A stretch of 64,000 nt of DNA, taken from the NCBI RefSeq assembly GCF_950023065.1, contig NC_088677.1:34183230-34247229 (forward strand), written 5' to 3'. The notes under the pieces were generated by a model. It did not search any database and was not told the DNA's origin. It saw only the letters and a program-made list of their open reading frames with translations. This DNA comes from Planococcus citri. Lineage: Eukaryota; Arthropoda; Insecta; Hemiptera; Pseudococcidae. Shown in pieces: positions 48,961-62,929 of the stretch. The position numbers and the translations under genes were made by a program. The stretch's first letter is position 1, and each line of letters begins with the position of its first letter.

Positions 48961-51900
48961 TGATTACTGGTTTCTTCATTGTTGGCCTTTAAAATTCTTG
49001 CTAAAAATTTGTACTACCTATTTTTACCCTCATTTTTTTTTTTTTTTTTTGAACACATTGGTCGCTTGTACTGATATCTTCTCGTGCAGTCATAAAACTT
49101 TTAAAAAAGTGTAATTATTCAAATTACCGATTCGATTCAATTAAATTAAAAGCATTTGGAAATTCAATTCATCAAATTTCATCAAATTCAACCATCTCGA
49201 AAAATTATATATCTACCCACGGTAATAGTCGCTATCGAAAAGAAACTCCTTGTCAAGTTATTAATTTCAATTACTTAATTCGAATCAACCTTCTTATAAA
49301 ACGAACGCGGTGCTCGCATTAAAACGTCTGAAAAATGAATTATTTTTAGAACGACGCTGGTGTTTTTGTGTTTGTTTTTTGGAAATAATTTTGAACTCGT
49401 GGAAAAAGTTTCGCCACCGCCTACGTTAAATTAAGAGTTGGGTATTAAAAAAAAAGGAAAAGGAAGAAAAAAAGCGGTTGCAGGTAAAATTCGCCTTTTT
49501 TACGCATTTTTCTTGTTATATATAAAAAATGGCCTAACGCCAGGGTTTTTAAACTAAGAGTATTGTACGGATATTCGTGTTTTTGACAAGGCACTATTTT
49601 TATGACTTTTTTTGTTCATATTATTCATCCATTGACTGTAAAACGTCAAGTGTAGTGTTCGGTGGATTTGAAATACTTATTCTGTGGATAGGATAGGTAT
49701 CGGAGTATGTTGTGCTAATTTTTTTTTTGCCAAGCTTCGCTTTTCAAGTACGTAAAAGGCGGATTTTTTTTCCTATTTATGGGGTGTGTTTTGAACAAAA
49801 GATCTAGCTTGGGTAAGGTATAGGCATTGTGTTAGATGGGAATTTCGTTTGTCCGATTTTTGCATTCAAAGTTAAAGGTGGAATTCGTTGAATTGGTTCG
49901 TGGGTTATTTCGTTCGTTTTATTTTTATTTTTTTCGTTTAATTATAACGACTTAGTAGATCGATTTTCTAACTTGGAATTTTAGCGATTTTTTTTCAACA
50001 TCTCTTGTGTAGGTTTATATTGTGTGATGTGTAGAGAAAGTATTTGTACGTAGTTGGTTTATAAAAAATGGTCTAAAATGTTTTTTTCTTTCAAAATTGC
50101 TCAAAGTTCGATTAATTGGCACATTTTGGAATAAAATTGAAAATCTGAAACGTAAAAAAAAAAAAAAATGAGTAGGTAGGTGTAATGACAGAAACTCAAT
50201 CAGTAAATACTTATCTTGCAGTTGATGATTTACGATTTGATACATGAAAGAAGCACGCATATACCACGAGCTTTTAAAAAAAATCTCGATAATGGTTGGG
50301 AATCCGTGGAAGCTTTCACGTGGTATGGCATGTGTATGATCTAGGTATCTTTTGATGTTTGTCCGTATATTTCAAAAAAGAAAAAAAAGGTTCACTATGG
50401 TGAATGTACATAGCTAGGCAGGTAAGTGAATAGGTGTATTTAGCTAGAAGCGGAAATAGGGAAAGTCTTTTTCGATAATACGAGTACGAGGTGCTATATT
50501 AAGCGATGATTTTTAACCCGAAAAATAAATTGAATTTAGTCTTTTTCGCAGTTTTCATTTGCCACTTGTATCTTATCAAGAATGAAAATTCTTCAAAGTA
50601 ACCGAAGTTTAAAATGAATTGAAATAAACTTTCGCCTTGCAAACTATATAGCGGGTAGACTATACCACGACTAAAGAGCGAATATTAAAGTTTTTCGTAT
50701 TCTTAATACTTATAAAAGTGTAAAAAATTGGACATAGTTTGCTGATGTTGATTTTTTAACCGTGCTCGGTGCGGTTTTTTAATTAAAATTTTTTGTCGCT
50801 ATGGTAAGTAAGTTGAATTCATTTAGAATGTTGAATTTTTAAATTTGAAAATAGCGCCCCCGTTAGATGGTAATAATTTATTATACATGTTGGATGAAAT
50901 TAACGCGTTACCTGCCTAGCCCCAGATATACGAGTATTTCAAAGTCTAAAATTAAAGTTGATTTTCGAAGCGAGAAACTTTATTTTATTTTTTGAAAAAG
51001 TTGTTGTGCCGCGGAATGGAACAAATATGGGTACCTAATTTTTAATCACCTTATAAAATTTCAATTTAATTTTCTCTTTGGAATATTTAACGTGATGAAC
51101 TTACCAAGTTATACTGCATCACATCTGTCAAGTGCGGTGAAACTTTATAAAGTAATCAGTTTTTCCAACAACTTGTTTTTCAATACGTTACTCGACTTGA
51201 TATTTTTTTTCTGCATTGAGATTGTGAATCTTGATACGACATTTTTGAAAAATTGTTTACATCTAACGATGCTGAATTCATTCCGAACGCATCGAGCATA
51301 ATTATAACCTAATTTCGCGTAGTCACTGAAGCGTAATTAAAATCTGGAGCGAAACCACGCGGTCAGTTAACTCAAACGATGATTCAGGCACGACGATTAA
51401 TTGATTACATTATTGACATTTTATATAGCGTGTTTGTATTTTATTTAATGTTTTGGCGCTTCTTTTGCGTGTGGAAATTCTGCATCAGGTTGAAATTGAA
51501 TCTTTATCGATTTTTGACTACCTATTTGTTGAACGAGAAGATGTGATTGTTTGGTCAATGAACATTAATTTTTGCATATTGGGAAAACTTTGGTAGTGAA
51601 GAAAGCTAGAATTTGGGAAAATCAGAACTGCTGACTGAGTACAGTAATGTGAAAAAAAGTTTAATCAGCATTTAAAATAAACCCTTTTCAATCTTTTTGT
51701 GCGGAAGGTATCGTACCGTAACCTTATACCTACATATTTTAAAATTTAATCGCAAACTTGCTAGAGGGGGCAGATTTGCTCGCATAAATTAGGTGCCTGA
51801 TTTTATGAAATTTTTTACATCTAACCTACGCTACATATCTTTCTACAGCGGGTACTTATTATAAAAAAGGTGTTGGCGTATTGTCAGCTTAATCCGGTGA

Positions 51901-51986
51901 CGTTGTGTATCCGATGGTATAACTTTTTCAAAATGATTTGTTCTCAACGAGACGTATTATTTTTATTTCGCGTAATAGAATTCATC

Positions 51987-52013
51987 ACATGGTAACGGAT
52001 TTTGTTACCATGT
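51987..52013. repeat. 10-bp-arm hairpin ACATGGTAAC
   Basis: ACATGGTAAC and its exact reverse complement GTTACCATGT are separated by GGATTTT. Confidence 0.85.
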
Positions 52014-53440
52014 CAATATATTGCACACCGTGTTAAGCTCTATACGATGTCTATACACGGTTGACTTTTAAATGACATGCGTGTTCGTCAAAATCTGCAG
52101 TGGGTGTTTTTAATATTCGAAGTGTTTCCTTATTACGTGAGAGCATCGAACTGTGGAGGGTTTTTCTGAGCAAGAGGTAGAGAGATACGTTGCGAGAATA
52201 TTCCAACAATTCTGAATTCTTCGATGAAAATAATTAAAGCGTGATGGTTTTATTCTTTAAACAAAAGATGAACGAAATGAACATTGGAAGTGGTACATAT
52301 TATAGGTGCTCCATGGATAAAGATATGTAATGTAGGTATGAATGATATTGACTTCGTAATATAGTTGTCTGAGTTGTTGTAGAATTTCTCCTCAAAAACT
52401 TACCATCGAGTGGAATTTTGTCAGTTCGATACCTCGTTTTACTGCAGTTGAATTATCGATGACTATCATTCGGAACATTCCACCTTATACATATTTACTT
52501 ACGTATTGTCATTAAAAAAAAATTGTAAATCTCTGACACTCTGGTACATAGTTCTTATAGTACTACATAAAACTAGATTGCAATTTGAAATACATAGTAC
52601 GCAAGTTACGATGAAATGCTGGCATTTGAGACCGACTTATAGTATATCTCAGCTTGTTCTACTATCTCGTCAAGTTGCATTTTATCACCGAGCCCAGAAT
52701 TAATTTAGATGTACTTCATTCAGGTGGTTAATGTTTCATGAAATTAATTTCTCCCCTCTCCATTTTAATCTTAGTGAATTATCTGCACGTAAATTGAGTG
52801 TAATGGTATGAAGTTGCTGACAAAATGTGTTCATAATATGAAGATTTCTCTCGCGTTGATGTACGAACGTAGAATTATACGTAATTTACATGTAAACTGA
52901 ATAAACTGCATCGCGATTGTAATAAAATTATGTTAATCTAAGATGCGGTTAAAATTACTAGTGACATTATTTCCTAGGTATGATTTTTGAGTATATTAAC
53001 GTATCCCTACTGAATGCTTATGCGGATATTTGAGTATTCCGGGCGAAAATTTATTACCTATTTGTGATTAATTTGTCATTTTTGTATAGGGTTTGAAATT
53101 AGGATGAAAAGGAAGCAAGTTACTGTGATATCAATGGACTTATGCGAAGAAGGTGAGATGAATTTTGGAACTGCGAAGGAAAAAATTGAAAGAACATTCA
53201 ATAACAGTACCCTATTAGGTGGAATTCTTGGAGCAGACTTTGATTTTTAAATGCTTGAAATTTTTTTTTTGAAAATTGAAGCGTAAAACATTTTTTATGA
53301 AAAAAATCATAGGTATACATGGATCGAATTACTGTCTGCTTTCAATCTCTCGGGTCAATCACCGCAATTTTGAGTGGTTCTGGAGTTCAAAGCGGATTGT
53401 TGAATTTACCTCTACATAATTTTAAAAAATTCGCCATAAA

Positions 53441-53740
53441 TCAAAAAAATGAAATTAAGCGCTTGAAATTTTACTTGGCGGTGTATTTTTAGACGATCTT
53501 TAGATTTTTCTGTGTTTGACCTGAAAATTCATCTCTTCTTCCCAAATTTTGAAAACTACAATTATTAGTAAGTATAGTCGCAAGAAAATGAGTTTTCCAA
53601 TTTTTAAAAGTTCGCCGAATATCAAAAAATGAAATCCATCATTGTGAAAATTTTCTGGTGATGTATTTTTGGATGATCTTTCGATTTTTCGTTCTCATGG
53701 TTCAAAAATTTTCTTTCAAGTTGAAATACCGTCCTTGTCA
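53441..53740 (+). repeat. Two units of a dispersed ~110-bp repeat
   Basis: AAAAATGAAATTAAGCGCTT…GGTGTATTTTTAGACGATCT (from about 53445) and AAAAAATGAAATCCATCATT…GATGTATTTTTGGATGATCT (from about 53625) have the same order of words, ending in TTTTC…AAATTTTCTTT. A third copy lies at 57545-57655. A short inverted match (GATCGAAAGATCATGCAAAA) lies near 63142. Confidence 0.6.
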
Positions 53741-53912
53741 AGATATGGTGAATTGCATTATCTACTTGCATAATGTACAAAATTCTCAAAGTGGCAACTT
53801 GGTGGTTGGTAAATTTGACCATTTACTTCATCATAATTTTGAATTTGGCATAAATCTGCATAAATAAACTGTTTTCAATGAATTGAAAAAAATTCTGAAA
53901 TTATTAAACAAT

Positions 53913-54273
53913 TGAAGAGTGATATTCCAAAACTCGCTTTGTCCACTTTTATCAAAGTTGGGTTTTTAGTGGTACCTTGTAGATGAAGTATTAACTCACA
54001 TTCCTACATCATCAACCTACCAAAATGAGGTGTTAAACTCACCTAAATAGCCAATTCACTAAAAATTAAAAAAAAAATAATGTTCCAAAACGCGCTTTGT
54101 CCATTTTTATTGAAATTTTTTTCAGCAGTATTTAGTGGATGAAATGTATACCTAAACTCCTACATCATAAATCCACCCAAATAAAGTGCTAAACTCGCCT
54201 AAAAAGTCAATTTACCCATTTAAAGGGAAACTGTTTTTCCTCTCTCCTGAAAAGTTGTGAAAATGGACAAAGC
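53913..54273. mobile_element. Dimeric miniature element, copy 2 (right end lost)
   Basis: It matches 43048-43429 almost base for base from GAAGAGTGATATTCCAAAAC through both ~160-bp units to GAAAATGGACAAAGC. It then breaks off into unrelated sequence, lacking the final inverted GAGTTTTGGAATATYACTCTTC-type end. Differences from copy 1 are few, mostly single bases and one A-tract expansion. Confidence 0.88.
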
Positions 54274-54406
54274 ATTATACCTATTGCCTAAAATTTTTCA
54301 AAAATGGGAGAAAATGAGACTTTTTTTTACAATTTTTTAAAAAATGTAAAATTTATTGAAGATTTGGAAATTACTTATTTTTGGGTAGATTCGCATTTCG
54401 AAAATT

Positions 54407-55610
54407 CAGGGTGTCCACTCTCCTGGAAAATCTTGGAAAAATCAGGGAATTTGGTCGGTCTGGCAAAGTCAGGGAAAAGTAAGGAAATTTCGTAATTTTC
54501 ACGTACAATCCGTAAAATTTTGAAAAAACGATCCTTTGTCAATTTTGGATAAGGACCAGACCTGTGATGAAAGGAAATTATTATTTTTTGCTTTTCGAAA
54601 CACAAATTTTCAAAAGCTTTTGCCTTCGCTTCACTCGGGCTTGTTTTCTTTTCTTTTTCAAAGACTAGATGAAAATTTATAGATAATAAAAATCAAGTTT
54701 TAAATCCAAAAAATGAACTCCTCACAAATAACATCATTTTTATATGTACATCTCGAAATACAAATTTACGAGAGCTTTCGCCCTCGCTTGAGGCTATTCT
54801 GTTTTCTTTTTCAAAATCAACATCTCTTAACAAAACATCTTTCAAATTCTAACATTTTAAAAGCCAAAAAAAAACTACTTGTCCTCACATAAAAAACCTC
54901 GTTTTTATGCCGCTCGAAACGCAAATTTTCAGAAGCTTTCGACCTCGCCTTGCTCGAGCCGGTTTTATTCTTTTTCAAAAGTAACTTCCTCAAAAACACA
55001 TCATTCCAATTCTAAAATTTAAAAAACCAAAAAAAACACTCTTTTTTAGGCATCTTGAAATGAAAATTTTCAAAAGCAAACAAATTTCACATTTGAAGCT
55101 TTCAAAAATCAAAAAAAGAAAAGAAAAATTTTCATAAGTCATACGAATATTGTATCAATTGGAAAAATTGATGTTTTTTTACCACATCAATCCACAAATT
55201 TTCATTCGACACCACCGCCTCTCGAAAACCTAAAAATAGCTTCTACTTTAGAAATGGGGCCCAACATGATAGCTGACTCGAGCCCTCATCAGTTCTTGAG
55301 CGGCCTTTTTGAATTTTCATTCGGCATTTTTATACCCAATTCACCCCCTTCCCCCCAGAAAATTTGGAGCTCAACGCCACTGTTTGCATGTTGAAATTTT
55401 TTTTAAATTGAAAAAGTTGATAATCAAAGTTTAGCTGGTTTTTATATCCGAAGAAGACAGCATCCAGTTCGAAGATGAACGTTTGAAAAAAATACCCCCT
55501 CCCCCTGAAACTTCTTTACTTAATTGAAGTATAGGGTATCTAAGTAAAGAAAATAGGAAAAAATGGTCTGGAAAGTTTGGTGTGGAAAACCTGGAAAAGT
55601 CGGTGAAAAT
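54407..55610. repeat. Larger repeat with CAGGGTGTCCAC end and internal ~160-bp tandem units
   Basis: The left end reads CAGGGTGTCCACTCTCCTGG, then AAAATCTTGGAAAAATCAGG and GAATTT. The right side (55565-55610) has GGTCTGGAAAGTTTGGTGTG and AACCTGGAAAAGTCGG. Words of this TGGAAAA-x-TCAGGGAATTT kind are common at the ends of repeats in many animals. The right border is approximate, and no inverted symmetry was proved. Confidence 0.45.
54590..55085 (+). repeat. Tandem repeat, ~160-bp period, about 3-4 units
   Basis: CGAAACACAAATTTTCAAAA (54596), CGAAATACAAATTTACGAGA (54754), CGAAACGCAAATTTTCAGAA (54915) and TGAAATGAAAATTTTCAAAA (55056) start successive units. Each of the first three is followed by GCTTT-TGCC- or TCGNCCTCGCTT-type GC-rich words, then by TTTTCTTTTTCAAA and CTCCTCACA-like words. 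Confidence 0.75.
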
Positions 55611-57544
55611 TGACTTGCCAAAAATAGTGGACAGCTTGAAAATTTTTTCAACCCAAATATTTCGTATTAATTATACTGAAACATCAAAGGATATAATTTC
55701 TGAAATTGGGAAAATATTTTGGATCGCAGTGATGCCAATTTTTCGGCCAGTATTTCTAATTTCAATAAAAACCTAAATTTTCAAAACACGAATTCACAAT
55801 TATTTTGATGGCTATAGCCGAGGCGGACTTTTTTCATCATTTGAAAACTCTTCCCTCTTCCTTTCCTGCTGCCAGAAGTATACATATTTTTAAGTATATC
55901 TGTTGAAATGAAAAATAATCATCCATATTACACAATACTTTGGTATTCCTTCTTCCAAAATATATCTCGTTGAGTCTGCACCTGTTGTTTGTGGTACCTT
56001 TCCCTCAATTAAATCGGACAATCGGGATTTTGCCGTACTAAATGTATATTAAGCCTAATTACGCTGTAAAAAAAAGAGCGTAAAACGCAATGTAGCAATT
56101 TTATGTGGTGATACGAGATACTACAATATACTCGTAGTAGCAAACGTATACAGCTTGTAGAGTTTAAGAGTAGGTACGTGTACGTACATCAGTGGAATAA
56201 AGTAAAGGAAGGCATTTACACCGCAAACACTCGTTATTCATGTTAAAGAAACTTACAGTTAGGCTAATTTGTTAGCGTAACTTAATGCGATATAAAAAGC
56301 TTTAAAACCGAGTAAGTACTGTGCATATCTACGTATAAAATATGCATATCTAAGCAAGTAATATACCTCTCTCTATGGTCTTACACGAATATAATAAACG
56401 TAGGTATATATGGCAGGCAGCTAATATAACGAAGACGCGCGCTTGTAATTTTTATAACGACCAGTTGGGGAATCAGACTACGTCAAAGTTGGCTTCATTT
56501 ATCGATAAAATTTCGATAGCTTAATTAGCCGCACGTGAGTGTATAGGAAATGCTGGAACAGGATGTCGAATAATATTTAGGATATGTTCTGTTCTCGCTA
56601 CATAGGTAAGTATTCTTACGCGCGTTAGGGAATAAAAACCTAATCGATCATCATTTAAGAAGAAAATGTCAAAGGTAATTTCATCAACGATTCGTCAACT
56701 GCTGGTTTTCGTTATTTCGTTACGTACCTATATAGGAAAAGTTAACGTAGGTATCAGAGTGTTATACAATGTGCAAAACCGGAACGTGCCATTGAAAATT
56801 GCTTTTTCGTTTAAAAACGCTGGTTTACTCCGTATGTAGGTACGAGTATGTGCATGTGTGGTGTACGAGTATGTTAGAAATTCTCTAGTCGATGAGTTGA
56901 AATTGGATAGGTGAAATTTCATCATCGTGTTCTCGAAAGAGCAAAAAATAAGGAAATTTTTCCCCTTGTGTAGTACGTCTACGTATGTACAAGAGTGCTT
57001 TCGAAGAATGCCAACGAAACAATTACCTTAGCTTTAGAGCGGAGAACAGTACATTTTGTGTGGGTAATGTAAAAAATTTCGCGTTTGTTTGGTATTCCTA
57101 AAGCTACCCTATATGTTTTTATACGTACAATCTACCTACTTTGTAGGATGCAATGGGGTTATGCTATGTAAACATTTACGATGTACATATGAAAGTATGT
57201 TCGTATTATATCGTTTTATTGGTAGTGCTCCGGTGGTCTCTCCTCCGGTGCATTTTCTTATCTAGTTAGTTAAATACTTGGTTGTTCAATAAAACGCGAA
57301 TACTACGCAGGTATCCATAAAGATAAACATGTGGGTGAAGCCGGTGAACCCTATAAGTTAATCAACTCAGCATTATTTGTATTTTACTTGAATATTTTCA
57401 AACAAGGTACATGAAGTCGAAATGAGTAATGAGTATATTTATTGCAATTGGTTTATCAGGAGTTTCTTTAGAATGCAAAAAACCAAAAGGTCATTTCGAA
57501 ACGTGACTTTCGTTTTTTATACAGAATGTCAGCTCAAAAACTTG

Positions 57545-57655
57545 AAAAATGAAATTCAGCGCCTGAAATTTAGTCTGATGGTGTATTTTCATGTGCTCTT
57601 TCAAATTTTCTTTTTGGTCCAAAAGTTTTTCACTGGTTGGAATACCTTACTTTGT
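57545..57655 (+). repeat. Third copy of the dispersed ~110-bp repeat
   Basis: AAAATGAAATTCAGCGCCTG, then GATGGTGTATTTTCATG, then TTTCAAATTTTCTTTTTGGT, align in order with the units at 53441-53740. Confidence 0.55.
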
Positions 57656-60600
57656 ACAGGCATGTACGTTTCAATTTCACATGCCTCAATTCATTCGCGG
57701 AAATCTTACGCAACTGGGTACCCAAAAAATCAGATATCTTGAAAATACGATACCTCTACATACACATCATTCGGAAACATTTTTAAATTTTCATCGGCTC
57801 GGTTAGCTAAACCGAAAACCTCACCGTAAATTCTAATCAAACCAAAAAAAGTCTATAGCAACTTTAAACAAGAAACGACGAAACAATTTCACGCTATCAT
57901 ACTAGCAAAAGTCAGACATTTGGTCTCATTTTTTATTTAGATATTGCTGCGCGTTTCAGCTTTGGCCACAGTTAAGGTATATATCTGACGTAAGCAACAA
58001 TTTGTCGAAATATTTTATCAAGTAAACATTGAACTTTTCTGGCAGTCTTTCGCAGTTTCAAGTTTTTGATCAGCTGTGTCTAAAAAGCATTCGCTTCAAA
58101 TTTACAAATTCACGGAAAACTCAACCAAACGTACTCGTAGTCGTACCTACGCGAAAAGTTTCAATTCAATTTTCATGTTTTATTCGTATAGCTACCTCTA
58201 CCTACCTACTGCGTGAAAACCATCAAATCGAAAACGGCGCTTCATTGGCGAATCAGTTTTTCATTGGATAATTCTATAGTTCGCCGCTTGGTCCGACTTT
58301 ATAAGTAAATATTTTCATTATTTCGTGCGCGAACTGGGATAATTCCCGATGACGAGTGTACATTTTTTGATGGTCAATTACTTCCCCCTTTTTCGTAGGC
58401 ATGTATACGATACCTACAACATCAATTTCCGCGCGAATATAAACGGTTACGTTAAACATTAGCATTATGTACATACCTACTTAATAATTAACTTCCTGAG
58501 AGAGCATTCATTCGTTTAAGAATCCTACCATAACACCTTTAGCTATATTATAGATGAAAAAAACCTTTTTACATTTCTACTATAGGTAGATGTACATACA
58601 ACGAGTTCCCTCGATCAACAGACGTTGGTTCGCTTAAATCATACTTTCTATCTTCCATGTTCACATCATCGTTTCTGGTGCAATTAGTCTTCATTACGCA
58701 ACGAGAATTAAAAACTATTAATTTTTGTACGCGAGTTATTTTTAAGCTGGGTACGTGTTTCATTATGGGGGGGGGGGGGACTTTAAAGTACGTAGTCTAT
58801 GAGGTTTATTTTTTAATTAAATAAGAGCGAATTTTATGAGGAATTCGTTTTATGCTCAGCATTCATGTTATGGAGTTAAGATTTTCAAGATTATCATGAA
58901 CGAGAACGAAAAATGTGAAAAAAAAACTGTTGGGGTGAAAATGGCGATTAGCCCCCCCCTCCCCAAAATATAAATTGGAAGGTTTCTAATTTTTTCCTAA
59001 AAAATATGGCCTTTGCTTTTGAAAATTCTACTTTGGGGAATCAGTTTCTTGGTGCTTAACCTATTATGTATCCCGAAAGGGTTGGACTTTGAAGAAAAAA
59101 TTGAGCTACTCACAATTTCAACCATGACAAGCATTTTCAAGTTGTATCGAAACAGATTCCGCACGGACCTATGGAAAATTGTTTTCAATGTTGCAAGTGT
59201 TAGGTACATATCTAGAAAAATTACGTTCATTGCTGCTAAATTTCCTTGTGGTCTCTTTTATAATAGTTTTTCAAAATTGGGAAATCCAAAAATTCGCAGA
59301 AGTTTTTAAACCGGCTTAAAATCAGCGATAATCAAGTTAGATTGTTGAAAATGGGTTTTGAAGCATGTTTCAATTTTCTTCTGTGCATATGCCTCAAATT
59401 GATCAAATTCTGATTTTTTTTTTAGAAAAAAAAACAATTTTTTTCTAAAATTTGTCAAAAATTGAAAAATGAAATTCAATAATGACAAAAAAAAACAACT
59501 CATTATTATGAACAATTAAAGAAATTCGATCACAAAATGACCCATTGACCCATCTGCAAAATCAAAGAGAGGCTACAAGCAATAAAATCATGTAAGTAAA
59601 TTTATAATTCCTTCAATTTTAATAATTGGCTATTTTGTTACAGAATTTGTTTGTTCACTTTTAAAAGTTTATCGAATGGTCGAAATTTAAAAATTTCATT
59701 TTTGCAGATTTTCTAACCAATGTCTTTTTAGATTTGTTACGAAGAAAACTTGAAAAAAATTCCAAAATATGAACGAAGTGTCATTTTTGAACCATTTCCT
59801 TGTTAGCTTTAAATAAAGTTTTTCCTTTCCCCGCCGTCTATTAGTTTCTCTTGAAAATGATCTGAAAAGTTTGAAAAGTTGATTGGACGGGGGGAGGGAG
59901 GGGGAGTAAAAATTGAAGTATTTGAATGAAAATTGGATTTATATTGGAAAAATATAGTAAGTACTTATTTTTGCCTTTTAGTGGCTTTTGGTCAAGAAAC
60001 TTCGAAGTGATTATTTCATTTTTGTGGTCTGAAAATTAGAACGAGCCTTGTTAGCAAGACTCATTTTTGAATCCCTGAGTTTTCATTTTCAACTATGTAG
60101 CAAAATAATTTTTGTTATAGGAAAATGTACTCGTACTTCCCAATTATCATATTATTTTACATGTATTTTATCATGCTTCAATTATTTTACATTGCTGTAT
60201 AATTTCTCTGTACATCTGTATTAACATGCCTTCTAAGTATTCATGTGTGAGTGAATGAACGTTATAATGATTTTACCATCTCACCGGCAATTAGGTAAAT
60301 GGATACATCTACCACCTTTTTTGGAATTCGTTTTATGCTCGAATAAATTGAAAATTTAGTAAGATGGTATCGAAAGTAGATACGTAGTAAAATTGTTGCA
60401 GCAGGTACCTAGCATCTACCTGATACCTACCTAATAGTGATGCAGATGTATTATATGTACATCGGCGACGTATATTACGTAATGTTCGTAATATGGGTAC
60501 ATTTTGCATATGACCTTTCACCGAATTCTCATCTATGTGGGAATAAATTTAAGATACACTCGCTGCGGTGACAATGTCGATGAATGAAGAAGTGTGCATT

Positions 60601-61333
60601 TTACAACGTTACGTAGTCGACGACGTAAAATCGATCTTATCTATCCGTGTAATCGAATAATTCACGTTAATTATTTTCAAATGCGTAAGGGCAATGAGAA
60701 ATTATACCCGAGATATCAGATCTAAACATACAGTACGCAGATATAATGAGAATTATTAAATTGTTTGGTTTGTGTTTGTGGATGTTAATGTGCTAGGCTA
60801 TAGTTAAAGTTACAGGTAGAGAGACCTATAGAGATACACAGATGAGAAAATGGAACTCGAATGTTTTCTCTTAATGGATCGTCTTCGAGATACCTACGAT
60901 AATTACTTTTAAAAATTTATCCGATGGGTTTTTAAAATTTTTATCACTTTGCGGTAAAATATTCCGAACGCTCTGTGATTAAAGCGTTTGTAAAGTGATG
61001 CGAAAGAACACAGTGTTGTTGTTTGTTTTAATGTGGCTATTTTGAAAGAAATACCGGTAGTGACGGTAAAACGTGTATAAAATTTAAATCGAGTTGCCAT
61101 CGGTAAGATAGATATTAGCGTAATAACTTCAGTCCAGACTCGAGAGTCAATGCATTAAATACCTAATTACACAGCTTATGAAGCAGAAGCTTGATTTAGA
61201 TTACAATTTTGCTAGTGCTTTGAATTCTTTTGCTGTAGCCATTATTTTTTAAATTGATATCAAAACTTTTCTAGTATAAAGTTTTCCGTAGGCTAATTTT
61301 TGTAATGAGAATTTCTTTTCTTAAAAAAAAACC

Positions 61334-61491
61334 TGTACAGAGTGTTTTCGTTTGTCAAACATCGTATTTATTTTGTTTTATGCTAGAGGTTGATTCTGGA
61401 TCATTGATTTTAAAAAAAAGGGCTTGAATTCAAACAAGGACTATTTTCAAATTTAAAGATATGACATGAGTTCGATGGAACACCCTGTATT
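61334..61491. mobile_element. Possible ~158-bp miniature element with TACAGNGTGTT ends
   Basis: TACAGAGTGTTTTCG at the left and the inverted AACACCCTGTA at the right give 10 of 11 matching terminal bases. Both ends abut TA, as in mariner-derived miniature elements. The interior is AT-rich and noncoding. With such short ends chance cannot be excluded. Confidence 0.3.
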
Positions 61492-62929
61492 TTTACGTTT
61501 ACTGAGGTAAACTGATAAATTTTTTAAAAAGGTGCCGAATTTAATCCCGTTTTGCAACTTTTCGTCCAATTGTTTTTTGTTATTGTAGTTCAAAAAGGTA
61601 CCCGTAAGAAAAGGATTTCTCGTGGTACTAGTGCACAATAACGGTTTAATTGTGAAAATAAAAATCGTGTTCGTCTGTGTCGAAAAATGCGCTCGTAACC
61701 TTCTGTTCTCAATGTAACAACTTTATTAAATATTCGCCGATTCAAAAACACAGTTTCCTTTAGTTTGGGGTCTTTTTACTATATTAGTATGGCGAAAAGC
61801 ACGCTGCGTTTTTTTTTATTTCTAGTTTTATTTTCGTTATTTACATCAGTTTTTATTGGTTTCTTTTGTAGTATAATAAAGAAGTCACTCTGTACGCCTT
61901 ATTGTAGTAATCCGCTGGGTAAATTAAATCTGAACAGCTTGCAAATGAACGGAAATAAATTATAATAAATTTGACCTCGGTTAACTAAAATTCTTTGACT
62001 ATGGACCCAGCGTATGGATATCATTTGTAAAAATTCTGTTGCTGAGTGGAAACTGAGGGAAATCGATAATTTACTGTTTTTTGGAGTGTAGTTTCTTGCG
62101 AAGAATTTCACGGTTGCTCGGAATTATATGTACATAATACGTATTTACTCGTACTTGCATACTTTGTGGAAAATATTTGCGAAGTACGTCTACTCGTATT
62201 AGTCGAGTTGCTATAAATTTGGAAATGTGCAGGCTAAAAATGCATATTTTGTCGATCTTTGTTTCGAAATAAAAAAGAAATTATATAATGACTTCATTAC
62301 TTAACGAATTGATTGCACGTATAACGACATGTCATCTCTGTAATATTATTAATGAGGGGTCGCGACTTATTGCGTGTTGTAATTTTGACATTTTTATATA
62401 CATGAAAAAAAAATACTCGCGGGTTTCTATGATGTATGTATTTCACTATAATATGAACATAGTAACATATTTTCATATTTTTGGGTGACTGGGGGAGGAG
62501 GTGACAGAATTTGTTGATTGTAATATGGAGTATAAAATTAGTTGTAACGGAGCACTTGTGAAAATAAAAGTTGAACCGAAGGAGGATTGAAAAAGAGACA
62601 GAAAAAGTCTCATTTTTTCAAAATTTTTGAAAATTCAAAGGCCATGAAAAAATTTGAAGGCTTCGACGGATTTTTGGATTTTTTAGAGTAATGAAAAAAT
62701 TCTCATGTAAAAGGTTCTAATGAAATTCTGCATGTATGTACAATTGTACAACCTAGGGATTAATCATTCTTTGTGACCCTTTTTGTAGAGTTTAGCGCGG
62801 ATTTTTCCAAAATTTACTCTATGGACCAGTAAACAGCTGAAAAGCAAACATCCTACTCCTCATATTTTTGTGCTCCCAAGTCGATTGATACCAGTTTCGA
62901 ACCATTCCGTATAGTCCGGCATATGACAA

